Of a stretch of DNA of 64,000 nucleotides, positions 39,318 through 47,706 are shown piece after piece. Position numbers and translations under genes: made by a program. Location: positions 62,001 through 126,000 of the forward strand of contig NZ_SSBJ01000010.1 in assembly GCF_004795055.1 (NCBI RefSeq), written 5' to 3'. This DNA comes from Streptomyces sp. A1136. Its GTDB lineage: Bacteria > Actinomycetota > Actinomycetes > Streptomycetales > Streptomycetaceae. The notes beneath the pieces were generated by a model. That model did no database searches. It was not told the origin of the DNA and was given only the letters and a program-made list of their open reading frames with translations. Numbering within the stretch: position 1 is the stretch's first letter; every line of letters begins with the position of its first letter.

Positions 39318-40120
39318 GCGATGAGTGCTTCGAGTGAGGCGCCGGGAGTGGTGCTGGGCTTCCCGGGGCAGCCCTGGGAGAGGTCGGTGCTGCCTGGCTT
39401 GAGCCAGGGGCAGAACCGGCAGTTCGGTTTCTCGGGGATGGGGATGCGTGCCCAGTGCTCCGGGTGCTGGTCCAGCTCCAGGCCAGCCGCGGTGTCGCGG
39501 ATGCGGTCGAGGCGGGCGAGCGCGTCGAGGGCGATCTGCCGGTCGTAGGGCTCGGACCACACGTGGACCATCAGCTCGTGGTGCCGGCCGATGAATGTCA
39601 CCGCGACCCTCGCGGGCCGGTGTCCGGCGTTCTCCTGGCCGAGGCCGTACAGGTGGGCCTGGACCCGGTATTTGTGGCCGGGGCCCTGCGTCCGGTACTT
39701 GTTGTGGCTGCTCTTACCGACGAGCTTCCAGTCGTTGTTCAGCATCGCCAGTCGGTCGTACAGGTCGGAGCTGCCGGTGAGCGTCGAGTCCGGGGTGTGG
39801 CCCTGGCGCACGGTGACGCGTTCTTCGATGCGGTAGCGGGGCTGTCCGTCGGGCATCGGCGTCTGCCGGGCCTCGAACTGGTCGGCCATCCACATGTGGA
39901 ACCCGGTGCCGATGATCGCCGCGATCGGGTCGCGGTTCGTGTTCGTCTCGGGCCAGTCGAGGATCTTGTACGAGAGTTGCCGCTCGCACGGCTCGCCGAC
40001 CTCGGACGGGCCGATCGCACGCTGCTTCGACCGGCCGCTGTTCTTGTCCGCGTCGATGATGAACTGGCCGATGCGCTGCGCGAGCACCTCGCCGTATTCG
40101 TCGTTGCCGGTGGCGATCAC
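39314..40120 (-). CDS. Cas4/RecB-like PD-(D/E)xK exonuclease
   Basis: 268 residues from GTG 40120 (AAAGGAG upstream). It carries GPSEVGEPCERQL (first Cys), GTGFHMWM, the nuclease core LTGSSDLYDRLAM followed by NDWKLVGKSS, YRVQAHLYGLG, and a terminal cysteine pair (NCRFCPWL...GCPGKP). Four cysteines could hold an iron-sulfur cluster as in Cas4. Such nucleases are common in actinophage replication modules and may process DNA ends for recombination. Confidence 0.85.
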   Translation of the reverse strand: MIATGNDEYGEVLAQRIGQFIIDADKNSGRSKQRAIGPSEVGEPCERQLSYKILDWPETNTNRDPIAAIIGTGFHMWMADQFEARQTPMPDGQPRYRIEERVTVRQGHTPDSTLTGSSDLYDRLAMLNNDWKLVGKSSHNKYRTQGPGHKYRVQAHLYGLGQENAGHRPARVAVTFIGRHHELMVHVWSEPYDRQIALDALARLDRIRDTAAGLELDQHPEHWARIPIPEKPNCRFCPWLKPGSTDLSQGCPGKPSTTPGASLEALIA

Positions 40121-40332
40121 ACCCGCTCCTTTCGCTGTGCCGCGTACCTCTGCTGCTGGTAGGCGTTGTCCGCGAGACGGCAGCGCTCGCACAGCGGCTC
40201 CTTGCGGTACCGGTGCTGCTTGGCACCTCGGTAGGTGCCGTGCGCGATCGGCTTGCGGTGGCCACCGCCCGGCGGCTGGCGGAGCCCGATGGCGGCGATC
40301 AGCTCGTCGAGCTGAGAGTCGGAGAGCGTCAC
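40117..40332 (-). CDS. Small basic phage protein
   Basis: 71 residues from GTG 40332. IAHGTYRGAKQHRYRKEPLC and ERCRLADNAYQQQRYAAQRK form a basic, aromatic C-terminal region with one CxxC, a pattern found in many Streptomyces phage and plasmid short proteins. Likely nucleic-acid binding. GTGA overlap with the nuclease gene. Confidence 0.65.
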   Translation of the reverse strand: MTLSDSQLDELIAAIGLRQPPGGGHRKPIAHGTYRGAKQHRYRKEPLCERCRLADNAYQQQRYAAQRKERV

Positions 40333-40670
40333 TTCCGCACCGCCGCCGGGGAGTCGCTCACCGGGGTGTACGGCTTGTCGGGGCGGCGCTGCTGCCAGCG
40401 GGCGCCAGCCTGGACCTGCTCGGAGTTCAGGCCGAGCAGGTCATCGAGCTGCCCCTGGAGCTGCGCGATTCGACGGTCCTTGCGGGCGATCGTGAGCCGG
40501 TTCGCGGCCAGTTCCGCGCGGTAGCTGGCGCAGGCCCGAACGAGGCGCTCCCGCCGGGCGACGGCCGGCGCGGCCTTGCGGTTCTCGGCACGGCGTGCTG
40601 CGACGTACGCCTCGTGGTACGCCTCGGCGCGGGCAACGAGCCGGTGATAGGTGCTGCGGCGAATGAACAT
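40329..40670 (-). CDS. Coiled-coil phage protein
   Basis: 113 residues from ATG 40670 (TGATG overlap). Almost entirely helical with a leucine-rich coiled coil in the middle (LTIARKDRRIAQLQGQLDDL). Not recognised. Confidence 0.6.
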   Translation of the reverse strand: MFIRRSTYHRLVARAEAYHEAYVAARRAENRKAAPAVARRERLVRACASYRAELAANRLTIARKDRRIAQLQGQLDDLLGLNSEQVQAGARWQQRRPDKPYTPVSDSPAAVRK

Positions 40671-41317
40671 CAGCAACCGCCCTTCGGGTAGTTCGGGGTG
40701 TAGGAGACGCGGCCCGGCTCGCGGCGCTCGCGCAGGTAGCCGTGCACGGCGAGGGCTTGGAGGGAGTGCCGGGTGAAGTGGATCGGCGGCTTCGGGACGA
40801 TGGCGCTGGTCACCCAGCGGTGTGCCTTACCCGTGGTCCAGACGCCGCCGGTGTTGAGGATGTGGTCGGCGAGGCGGAGCGCCCGCTCGTCGAGACCCGG
40901 CCCGGACGCTGCCGGAGCGGAGATGCCCAGCACGCCGGCGAGTTTGGCCCGTGCCTCGTCGTCCAGGAGCAGCGCCACCGGGCGCCCGTCCTCGGCGACG
41001 CAGCACACGAGCATCTCGGTCTCGCCGCTGTCGCGGTCCGGCTCGATGGAGCAGTCCACGCGACGGACGACGAGGGGCTCCGAGGGGAGTAGCGGGCTCG
41101 ACAGCTCGGTCCAGCCGTCGGCCTCGTCCTCGTCTCGGAAGTCCCCACGCCACCTGGCGTCGGTCGCCACGGACTTGGACCAGCCGATCGCCCGCAGGTG
41201 CCCGCGCTCCGGGTGGCGGGTGACGTGCTCGACGTGGAAGTACGTGGTGATCTCGGGGGCCTTATAGCCGTTGCCGTCGGTGTACGTCCGGCCGGGCTGA
41301 AAGACGACGTCGCTCAT
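40670..41317 (-). CDS. Hypothetical phage protein
   Basis: 215 residues from ATG 41317. The N-terminal half is beta-rich (EITTYFHVEHVTRHPERGHL) and the C-terminal half looks like a winged helix (HFTRHSLQALAVHGYLRERR then PGRVSYTPNY). It may bind DNA. Overlaps on both sides; not recognised. Confidence 0.65.
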   Translation of the reverse strand: MSDVVFQPGRTYTDGNGYKAPEITTYFHVEHVTRHPERGHLRAIGWSKSVATDARWRGDFRDEDEADGWTELSSPLLPSEPLVVRRVDCSIEPDRDSGETEMLVCCVAEDGRPVALLLDDEARAKLAGVLGISAPAASGPGLDERALRLADHILNTGGVWTTGKAHRWVTSAIVPKPPIHFTRHSLQALAVHGYLRERREPGRVSYTPNYPKGGC

Positions 41318-41709
41318 GACGCCCTCCGGTCCTGCTGCCGAGCCAGGAGGACCGGCCGGGCGGTGGCTGCCGGGTTGAACCGGCCGAGCGCCTCGATCAC
41401 CGCGTCCAGCTCGGCCCGCAGCCGCAGCGCCGCGCGCAGGTCAATCTCGACCTCGGGGTAGTCCATCGCGGCCGCGTCCTCCACGGCCTGCACGAGGTGG
41501 TCCAGCTCGCCCTCGCGGGGCGACTGCATCGCCTCGGCGAGCGCGTCGAGCTGGAGGCTGATGTCCTCGCGGGCCTCGTCGGAGCCCCACGCAACGGCGA
41601 GGGACACGAGCGTGTCGTGACGGACCTGGTCGGCGCGGAGGATGCCGGCGAGCCAGTCCGCGCGGAGCCGTACGGACAACTGGGGCTCGCTGCTGGGGTT
41701 CTCAAACAC
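41314..41709 (-). CDS. Hypothetical phage protein
   Basis: 131 residues from GTG 41709 with GGAGG six bases upstream. Acidic and helical (LDALAEAMQSPREGELDHLV). It overlaps the next gene by four and the previous by eight bases. Not recognised. Confidence 0.6.
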   Translation of the reverse strand: MFENPSSEPQLSVRLRADWLAGILRADQVRHDTLVSLAVAWGSDEAREDISLQLDALAEAMQSPREGELDHLVQAVEDAAAMDYPEVEIDLRAALRLRAELDAVIEALGRFNPAATARPVLLARQQDRRAS

Positions 41710-41965
41710 TGGATACCTCCGGCGTGATCGGTTCGACCGTGAAAGTCCCGGCGTCCCGAAAGCCAGCGAGGATCTGTCCGCGCCCCGCCTCCGAGTCGAG
41801 CAGCACCTCGAAGGAGGTAGAAGCCAGGAACCGGCGGGCGTAGAGCGCGATGCTGTTGGCGAGGGCCTCACCAGTCAGCGCCCGCTCGATGGGCGCGGGG
41901 GCGGGCTGCCCCGACTGTCCGCCGTGGCGGCCGATGCGGTTGAAGGTGATGCGGAGGTCAGCCAC
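41702..41965 (-). CDS. Hypothetical phage protein
   Basis: 87 residues from GTG 41965. It begins with a beta strand and glycine-rich loop (VADLRITFNRIGRHGGQSGQ) then a helix and a second beta pair. Similar small alpha/beta proteins occur in Streptomyces phage early regions. Function unknown. Confidence 0.6.
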   Translation of the reverse strand: MADLRITFNRIGRHGGQSGQPAPAPIERALTGEALANSIALYARRFLASTSFEVLLDSEAGRGQILAGFRDAGTFTVEPITPEVSSV

Positions 41966-42533
41966 GGGGCACCTCGCTGGTGAAGCGAAGCGGGCAGGCA
42001 CTCGTGTGCCGTCCGGCCGAGGGCGGGCACTCGCAGTGCGGGAGGTCGTGGCCGGTCCGGTAGGTGTGGTGGAGGGGCGAGTCGTGCGGGTCCTCCAGCG
42101 GGCGGCGTACAGCACCACGGCTGAGCTTGTCGGCCATCCGGGCCACGGCCTCTGCCTTCGCCCGGTTCTCCCGGTTCGAGGTGCCGTACTCGCGGGACTT
42201 CTTGCCGAGCCACGCGATGATCTGGGCGTCGCGGGCGGCGGCGATGGTGCGGCGTTCGGCCTCCAGGCCGGCGATCCGGTCCCGGTCGGCCCGCAACTGC
42301 TCGGCCGCGTCGGACAGCACTTCGTTCGTCTCGTGCCGCTCCGCCTCCAACTCGGCCACCCGGGCCCGCAGCCGGGCCAGCTCGGCCGCCGTCTCCGGGG
42401 ACTGGAGCAACTGCGCGGAACCGAGGGCGAACACGATCGTGGACGCGAAGTCGTAGCAGGAGTCCGGCGACATCAGGGCTGCGTTTGCTGTCCGCAGCGC
42501 CAGCAGCTCCGTCGGGGTCGGCGAGTGCGTCAT
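41958..42533 (-). CDS. Coiled-coil phage protein with C-terminal cysteine/histidine segment
   Basis: 191 residues from ATG 42533. A coiled coil spans about 45-115 (ARLRARVAELEAERHETNEV). The C-terminal 45 residues hold HHTYRTGHDLPHCECPPSAG then CPLRF, a possible metal site. Not recognised. Confidence 0.6.
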   Translation of the reverse strand: MTHSPTPTELLALRTANAALMSPDSCYDFASTIVFALGSAQLLQSPETAAELARLRARVAELEAERHETNEVLSDAAEQLRADRDRIAGLEAERRTIAAARDAQIIAWLGKKSREYGTSNRENRAKAEAVARMADKLSRGAVRRPLEDPHDSPLHHTYRTGHDLPHCECPPSAGRHTSACPLRFTSEVPRG

Positions 42534-42709
42534 GCCGCACACTCCGCCGGGCTCGCCGTCAGCAGGTCCAGGCCGTCCGTGAAGTCCACCTCCGCCGGGC
42601 GCGCCGGGGCCAGTCCCAGGGCCCGCAGCAGCGTCGGAGCCACCAGCACCGGCGGCGGGTCCAGCAGCAGCGACGACAACACGGCCGCCTCCGAGTTCAT
42701 CGCGCTCAT
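42530..42709 (-). CDS. Small hypothetical phage protein
   Basis: 59 residues from ATG 42709, with leucine-rich LLLDPPPVLVAPTLLRALGL in the middle. Both ends overlap neighbours as ATGA. The overlaps support a real gene; no function can be suggested. Confidence 0.55.
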   Translation of the reverse strand: MSAMNSEAAVLSSLLLDPPPVLVAPTLLRALGLAPARPAEVDFTDGLDLLTASPAECAA

Positions 42710-43029
42710 GCCGCACGCTCCAGCGACACGGGAACGGGCGCCGGCAGAACCACAGCCACGGTGACTTCCACGTCACGCCACTTCGCCGAGAGCCGGTGCG
42801 GACGGACCAACTGGCCCTGGTAGACGTAGTCGCGTCCGGGGCGGACTGCTCCGCCGAGCGTCTGGGCGTACGCGTCGAGGTCGCTCATGCCTGCGTCGTG
42901 CAGGTAGCCGCTGAGGTCGCCGGTGTACTGGTCGATGGACCACGTCGCGGTCGGCAGGTCCGGGAATTCCTGCAAGAGCTGGGCCAGCGCCATCACGGCG
43001 CCGAGCTGGGGGATAGGCTTCTGGTTCAC
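42706..43029 (-). CDS. Hypothetical phage protein
   Basis: 107 residues from GTG 43029 (GAGAGG upstream). The N-terminal half is helical with WSIDQYTGDLSGYLHD; the C-terminal half is beta-rich. Position early in the leftward operon. Not recognised. Confidence 0.6.
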   Translation of the reverse strand: MNQKPIPQLGAVMALAQLLQEFPDLPTATWSIDQYTGDLSGYLHDAGMSDLDAYAQTLGGAVRPGRDYVYQGQLVRPHRLSAKWRDVEVTVAVVLPAPVPVSLERAA

Positions 43030-43115
43030 GGTGTACCTCTCTGTCTGTGTGTGAGGTGCGCCCGAGGGGCTGCTCAGGCCGGGAAGTCGGAGCGGCCCCT
43101 CTTGCGTGTGTGGTG

Positions 43116-43292
43116 TCAGGCGGCAGCCGGCAGGGCTGCCGCCGCCGGAGTCCGCGCGGTGTCGAACACCGCCTGAATGTGGGCGCGCTGCTCGTTGGTG
43201 AGCGGCGGGGCAGCGGCCGCGAGTTCGCGGATCGCCTGGACTGCGGCGGGTCCCAGGCGCTGTTCTGCCTCGGCCCGGTTGAAGCCGCTCAT
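43116..43292 (-). CDS. Small hypothetical phage protein
   Basis: 58 residues from ATG 43292, overlapping the regulator's stop as ATGA. Helical, with AAPPLTNEQRAHIQAVFDTA, a sequence type seen in short Streptomyces prophage proteins directly after the first regulator. Function unknown. Confidence 0.6.
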   Translation of the reverse strand: MSGFNRAEAEQRLGPAAVQAIRELAAAAPPLTNEQRAHIQAVFDTARTPAAAALPAAA

Positions 43293-43582
43293 CCTGCGGC
43301 CCTAAAACGAGGGCGGCCGGAGTGACGGGTAGCCCGCCCCGTGGGGGTGAACAGGATCAGGACATCTACGCCGATGGCGTCAGCGATCTGACAGGCAGTC
43401 GGGTAGAGCACGCTTTCCTGTCCTCCGGCGAGGAGGTTGCCGACGGTGCTGCGGGAGACGCTGGCCTCCGCGGCCAGTTCTCGGACGGACATCGCGGCGC
43501 CGGTTCCGGTGCGCTTCATGAGCGTGGCCAGGAGGTCACGGTCCACGAGCCGGAAAAGCGGAATGGGTTGGGGCTCAGACAA
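43289..43582 (-). CDS. Cro-like XRE helix-turn-helix regulator
   Basis: 97 residues from TTG 43582, with GAGGTGG seven bases upstream. An XRE-type HTH lies at about 30-50 (SVRELAAEASVSRSTVGNLL), followed by VLYPTACQIADAIGVDVLIL. It is the first gene of the long leftward early operon and is divergent from the regulator at 43846, so it is a likely Cro or early-gene regulator acting on the shared operators. Confidence 0.75.
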   Translation of the reverse strand: MSEPQPIPLFRLVDRDLLATLMKRTGTGAAMSVRELAAEASVSRSTVGNLLAGGQESVLYPTACQIADAIGVDVLILFTPTGRATRHSGRPRFRAAG

Positions 43583-43845
43583 GGTCGTCCACCTCGTGCA
43601 GTAAGACGTTGCACTGCTTGGATGAATGAAGCATTGCATAGCTTGGACGATGCGTCCAGCCTCTTGGGTGTGCGGTGAGGATTTGGCCAACATGTCCCGC
43701 GCGCTCTAGCGTGCGCCGTTGCAATGCATGGACACTCTGTCCGGCGAGGTGGATGACACACCCCCCGCCACATGGGGGGATAGGTGGACCGTCTCGCTGG
43801 TCACATGGACACCCCACGGCCCATGACATGACTCGGAGTGGCAGG
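43583..43845. promoter_or_regulatory. Divergent operator/promoter region of the lysis-lysogeny switch
   Basis: Three 15-bp direct repeats of consensus TTGCAnnGCnTGGAn lie at 43609-43623, 43634-43648 and 43719-43733, the first two 25 bp apart. Two of them run into GGAC-N5-GTCC palindromes: TGGACGATGCGTCCA at 43644-43658 and GGACACTCTGTCC at 43730-43742. No gene is credible here. The divergent HTH genes at 43582 and 43846 would share these sites. Confidence 0.65.
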
Positions 43846-44256
43846 ATGACCCTCATGGCTGCGCAAGATCGTTCACCGACCACAGGGCGAACGCAGCTCA
43901 GAGACCTCGTGCGCGAGCGGAAAGCCGCACTCGGCCTGAGCTACGAGAAGCTCGCCGCGCGATGCGTCGACCCGGAATCCGGGGAGCGGACGGTCAAGCC
44001 GAGTTGGCTGCACCGTCTTGCCACCGACCTGCCGGTGCAGATTCCCGACTACCCCATGCTCCGCGGTCTGGCCGCCGGCATTGAGGTGACGCTGGGGCGA
44101 GTGCAAGACGCGGCGTCTGCCGAATTTTTCGGCGTGGATGTCGCGTGGTCCGCCTCGGGCGAGGCGCGCGCCCTGGTCGAGAGTCTGGACGCCCTGACGT
44201 CCACTCAGCGTGAGCAGCTCCAGCGGCTGATCGAGTCGATCGCCCGACAGGAATAG
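43846..44256 (+). CDS. Probable prophage repressor (XRE-like)
   Basis: 136 residues from ATG 43846 (GGAG seven bases upstream; ATG 43855 also possible). The N-terminal region has LRDLVRERKAALGLSYEKLA and ARCVDPESGERTVKPSWLHR, an HTH pattern found in Streptomyces prophage regulators. The C-terminal part is helical (ESLDALTSTQREQLQRLIES). Divergent orientation to the Cro-like gene makes it the repressor candidate. Confidence 0.7.
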   Translation: MTLMAAQDRSPTTGRTQLRDLVRERKAALGLSYEKLAARCVDPESGERTVKPSWLHRLATDLPVQIPDYPMLRGLAAGIEVTLGRVQDAASAEFFGVDVAWSASGEARALVESLDALTSTQREQLQRLIESIARQE

Positions 44257-44449
44257 CCGATCGGCATATCCCTTTGGCCATCGCTGCTACACACCGTAGT
44301 TAAAGCGCGCTCGGTGTAGTCAGAAGCTGTTCAATGCGGCACCATTAGTCACACCGCCTGGGGGCGTTACGGGTCCGATAGCCTGCGACTGCGCGTTCGT
44401 ATTCGAACTGACGCGCGGATTGTGACGCAGGCAGCGCCAAGGGGGTCGC

Positions 44450-44707
44450 ATGTCCGACAGTGACAGCACGCACCAGGTACATCCGCGTCCGGTGCAGGCG
44501 GAAGTAGTGGTGTCGAAGGACGTGCCGGACGGCCGTGCCATGATTCCCGTTCACTGCAAGGGCAAACTAGTGCTCGCCCTCCACCCGGACCACGCGAGCG
44601 AGCAGCTCGCCCGGGAGTTGGCGAACCACTTCGCCCACGCCACCCGGGTTGGACTGGCCGCTCTATACGCCCCCATCGAGGAGGCGCGGCCGCGCCCCGA
44701 GGTGTGA
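44450..44707 (+). CDS. Small hypothetical protein at the prophage right end
   Basis: 85 residues from ATG 44450, preceded by AAGGGGG. Sequence is alpha/beta (MIPVHCKGKLVLALHPDHAS) with an acidic, arginine-containing end. Upstream, 44257-44449 holds no gene; it has an inverted repeat GTTCG-TATT-CGAAC (44394-44407) that may be part of its promoter. It is the last prophage gene, 25 bases from the host frame. Not recognised. Confidence 0.6.
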   Translation: MSDSDSTHQVHPRPVQAEVVVSKDVPDGRAMIPVHCKGKLVLALHPDHASEQLARELANHFAHATRVGLAALYAPIEEARPRPEV

Positions 44708-44714
44708 CCCCTAG

Positions 44715-44750
44715 AACTGTCTTTCATGAGCCTTCGATCTCGCCGTGGCC
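44715..44750. other. Right attachment site (attR) in comM
   Basis: Phage sequence ends and the host comM frame resumes at TTC GAT CTC (44733-44741). The bases just left (CTTTCATGAG) do not encode the Gly/Ser that precedes FDLAVA in ComM proteins. The crossover therefore lies near 44728-44741. The exact core needs the left junction, which is outside the window. Confidence 0.75.
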
Positions 44751-46136
44751 GCGGCGGTCCTGGGGGCGGCCGAGGTGGTCGAACCGGGCGCCATCGCCGA
44801 CCTGGTCCTCATCGGGGAGCTCGGGCTCGACGGCGGGGTGCGGCCGGTGCGGGGCGTCCTGCCCGCGGTCCTGGCCGCCGCCGAGGCGGGATACCGGCAG
44901 GTGGTGGTGCCACAGCAGTGCGCCGCCGAGGCGATGCTCGTCCCGGACGTCAGCGTGCTCGGCGTACGCAGCCTGCGGCAGCTGATCGCCGTACTGACCG
45001 ACGGGGAGGTGCCCGAGGAGGAGGACCGTCCGGGGGCCGGGCGACCCGACCCGATACTGGCCGGGCTGCTCGTTCCGGGGGCGGGGCTGGGTACCGGCAT
45101 CGGCCGCGGCGGTGGCGCGTCGGGGGACGGGGCCGACTTCCCGGACCTCGCCGATGTCGCGGGCCAGCACGCGGCCCGCCGGGCCTTGGAGGTGGCCGCC
45201 TCAGGGGGGCACCACCTCTTCCTCAGCGGGCCCCCGGGCGCGGGCAAGACGATGCTCGCCGAGCGCCTGCCCTGGCTCCTGCCGCCGCTCACCCGACAGG
45301 ATTCCCTGGAGGTGACGGCCGTCCACTCGGTCGCGGGAATCCTGCCGCCGGGCGAGCCACTGCTCGCCCGGCCGCCCTACTGCGCCCCGCACCACTCCGC
45401 GACCATGCAGTCCCTGGTGGGCGGCGGGGCCGGGGTGCCCAGGCCGGGGGCGGTCTCCCTGGCCCACCGGGGCGTCCTGTTCCTGGACGAGGCCGCCGAG
45501 TTCGGCACGAAGGCACTGGACGCGCTGCGCCAGCCGCTCGAAGCGGGGCACGTGGTCATCGCCCGGGCCGCCGGGGTGGTAAGGCTGCCGGCCCGCTTCC
45601 TGATGGTGCTGGCCGCGAACCCCTGCCCGTGCGGGCGACACACGCTCCAGGGCGCAGGCTGCGAATGCCCGGCCTCGGTGATCCGGCGCTACCAGGCGAG
45701 ACTTTCCGGGCCGCTGCTCGACCGGGTCGACCTGCGCGTCGAGGTGGAGCCCGTGACCCGCTCCGACCTGCTGGGACGGGGCGGCCGGGGCGAGGCCACG
45801 GCGGTGGTCGCCGACCGGGTCCGCGAGGCCCGGCAGCGGGCCGCGGCCCGGTTGGACGGCACCCCGTGGCGGCTCAACTCGGAGGTGCCGGGCCACGAGC
45901 TGCGCACCCGCTGGCAGGCGGCCCCGGGCGCGCTGGCCCAAGCCGAGCGGGACCTGGAGCGGGGGCTGCTCACGGCGCGTGGGTTGGACCGGGTGCTGCG
46001 GGTCGCGTGGACCGTGGCGGACCTGCGCGGCACCGAGCGTCCCGAGGCGCTGGACGTGGCCGTCGCGCTGGAGCTGCGCACCGGCGTCCCGCGCGGGGCG
46101 GTGTCCGCGATGGGGGCGATCGGGGCGGGGTCATGA
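44733..46136 (+). pseudogene. comM: ComM/YifB Mg-chelatase-like ATPase, 5' end removed by prophage insertion
   Basis: 467 codons of the ComM C-terminal part: end of the Lon-protease-like subdomain, then the AAA+ domain with Walker A GPPGAGKT, Walker B VLFLDEAAEF and the C-terminal Mg-chelatase domain (NPCPCG zinc-like motif, DLRVEVEPV). ComM proteins are usually about 500-540 residues, so about 90 N-terminal residues are missing. A GTG at 44745 could start a truncated product but has no ribosome binding site. ComM is a helicase for branch migration in natural transformation in other bacteria. The stop overlaps dprA (ATGA). Confidence 0.9.
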
Positions 46137-47497
46137 GCGCCGCACCGGAACAGGACGCCGCCGAACCGCGCACCGCCCAGCCACAGGTCGGACCGGACGG
46201 CTTCGGGCCGCACGGCGTCGGGCCCGACGGCGGCCGGGACGCCGCCGCGTCGGGTGGTGCCGAGCCGGGCGGAGGGGCGGACGCCCCCTGGACGGACGCC
46301 GGGACCGGGGTCCGGGGAGGGGAGGAGCCGGGGCCGGAGCTGCTGGCGCGGGTCGCGCTGACCCGGGTGTTGGAGCCCGGGGACGAGCACGGCGGACGCT
46401 GGCTGCGCGCGTTCGGCGCCGAGGGCGTGATACGGCTGCTGACCGGCACCGACGCCCGCCCGGCGGAGGAGCGACTGGTGGGGGTGGGGCCGGAGCGGTT
46501 GGCCGGATACCGCAGACGGGCCGCCCTCGCCGACCCCCGGCGCGACCTGGCGGAGGCCGCCGGGGCGGGGGTGCGGTTCCTCTGCCCCGGGTCGGCGCAG
46601 TGGCCGACCCAGCTCGACGACCTGGGCGACGCCCGGCCGGTCGGGCTCTGGCTGCGGGGCGGGGCGGACCTGCGCACCTGGGCGCTGCGCTCGGTCGCCG
46701 TGGTCGGCGCCCGCGCCTGTACCCCGTACGGGGCGCACATGGCGCAGACCCTGGCGGCGGGACTCGCCGAGCGCGGCTGGGTGGTGGTCTCCGGGGCCGC
46801 GTACGGCATCGACGGAGCGGCCCACCGGGGGGCGCTGGCCTCCGGCGGGGCCACGGTCGCGGTCCTGGCCTGCGGGGCGGACGTGGCCTACCCGCGCGGG
46901 CACGCCGGGCTCCTCGGCCGGATCGCGGGCCAGGGACTGGTGCTGGGTGAACTCCCGCCGGGCAGCCACCCCACCCCCAGCCGCTTCGTGCTGCGCAACC
47001 GCGTCATCGCCGCCCTCACCCGGGGCACGGTGGTCGTGGAGGCGGCCGTACGCAGCGGCTCGCTGGTCACCGCCCGCCGGGCCCGGGAGCTGGGGCGCTT
47101 CACGATGGGCGTGCCCGGCCCGGCGACCAGCGGTCTCTCGGCCGGGGTCCACGAACTGCTGCGCGACGAGGCGGTGCTCGTCACGGACGCGGCGGAGGTG
47201 GTCGAGCTGGTCGGCGGCATGGGCGAGCTGGCTCCCGAACGGCGCGGCCCGGTGCTCCCCAGGGACCTGCTGGACCCGGCCGCCGCCCGCGTGCTCGAAG
47301 CCCTCCCCGCGGGCCGTCCGGCGGGACCGGAGGAAGTGGCTCTCTCCGCCGGCGCCGGCACCGATGAAGTCATCGGCAGACTGTACGAACTTCACTCTCT
47401 GGGGTTCGTCGAACGGCAGGGCGACGGCTGGCGGTTGACCACACGCGGACCTCGCGGAGGCACTCGAACCGGTGGTACCCGGCGAGGCGGTCATTGA
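46133..47497 (+). CDS. dprA: DNA-processing protein DprA (Smf)
   Basis: 454 residues from ATG 46133, overlapping the comM stop. The N-terminal 70 residues are a disordered Gly/Ala/Asp-rich extension unlike most DprA proteins. The Rossmann core has VVGARACTPYG, VSGAAYGIDGAAHRGAL, GELPPGSHPTPSRFVLRNRV and VVVEAAVRSGSLVTARRA, all typical. A winged-helix-like C-terminal domain follows. DprA protects incoming single-strand DNA and loads RecA in competent bacteria. Expression is probably altered by the prophage upstream. Confidence 0.93.
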   Translation: MSAAPEQDAAEPRTAQPQVGPDGFGPHGVGPDGGRDAAASGGAEPGGGADAPWTDAGTGVRGGEEPGPELLARVALTRVLEPGDEHGGRWLRAFGAEGVIRLLTGTDARPAEERLVGVGPERLAGYRRRAALADPRRDLAEAAGAGVRFLCPGSAQWPTQLDDLGDARPVGLWLRGGADLRTWALRSVAVVGARACTPYGAHMAQTLAAGLAERGWVVVSGAAYGIDGAAHRGALASGGATVAVLACGADVAYPRGHAGLLGRIAGQGLVLGELPPGSHPTPSRFVLRNRVIAALTRGTVVVEAAVRSGSLVTARRARELGRFTMGVPGPATSGLSAGVHELLRDEAVLVTDAAEVVELVGGMGELAPERRGPVLPRDLLDPAAARVLEALPAGRPAGPEEVALSAGAGTDEVIGRLYELHSLGFVERQGDGWRLTTRGPRGGTRTGGTRRGGH

Positions 47498-47706
47498 CCT
47501 GGGGCGTTCCGGTGAAAGAGTGACGCCGATGAGAGACGCGGTCTTCCCGAGGGCGGTTGCCGGGACCGTGCGCCGAGCGCCGGTCCCGGCCCGCCCGTGC
47601 CGGTCGGGGCGCTCCTGCGGCCCCGCGCCATCCCGTACTCTTCGCGCACCGCGACACTTCCGTCACGCTACGCTCCCAAGGAATCCGGCTCCGGCAAAGG
47701 CGAAGC

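Larger units (their letters stand above)
1..44732. mobile_element. Integrated temperate siphovirus prophage (right-hand part; left end outside window)
   Basis: A continuous set of phage modules (lysis, tail, head, packaging, replication, regulation) fills this stretch. The right boundary is placed where the reading frame of the host comM gene resumes at 44733. Nearly all genes read leftward in tightly overlapping operons; exceptions are the lipoprotein at 480, the island at 28.37-29.35 kb and two genes at the right end. Portal, terminase and connector types indicate a long non-contractile tail, and the tape measure protein (about 1,125 residues) agrees. No integrase, attL or excisionase is visible, so the element is larger than 44.7 kb. 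The right edge is exact only to within about 20 bases. Confidence 0.93.

Noticed and set aside
44257-44449. tRNA or integrase attachment in a tRNA
   Set aside because: No cloverleaf or CCA-end pattern could be traced; attachment is in comM instead.
44726-47497. A single 923-codon rightward frame running through comM and dprA
   Set aside because: Its first 470 codons are a Gly/Arg-rich shadow of comM in another frame. Only the part from ATG 46133 is a real protein (DprA).
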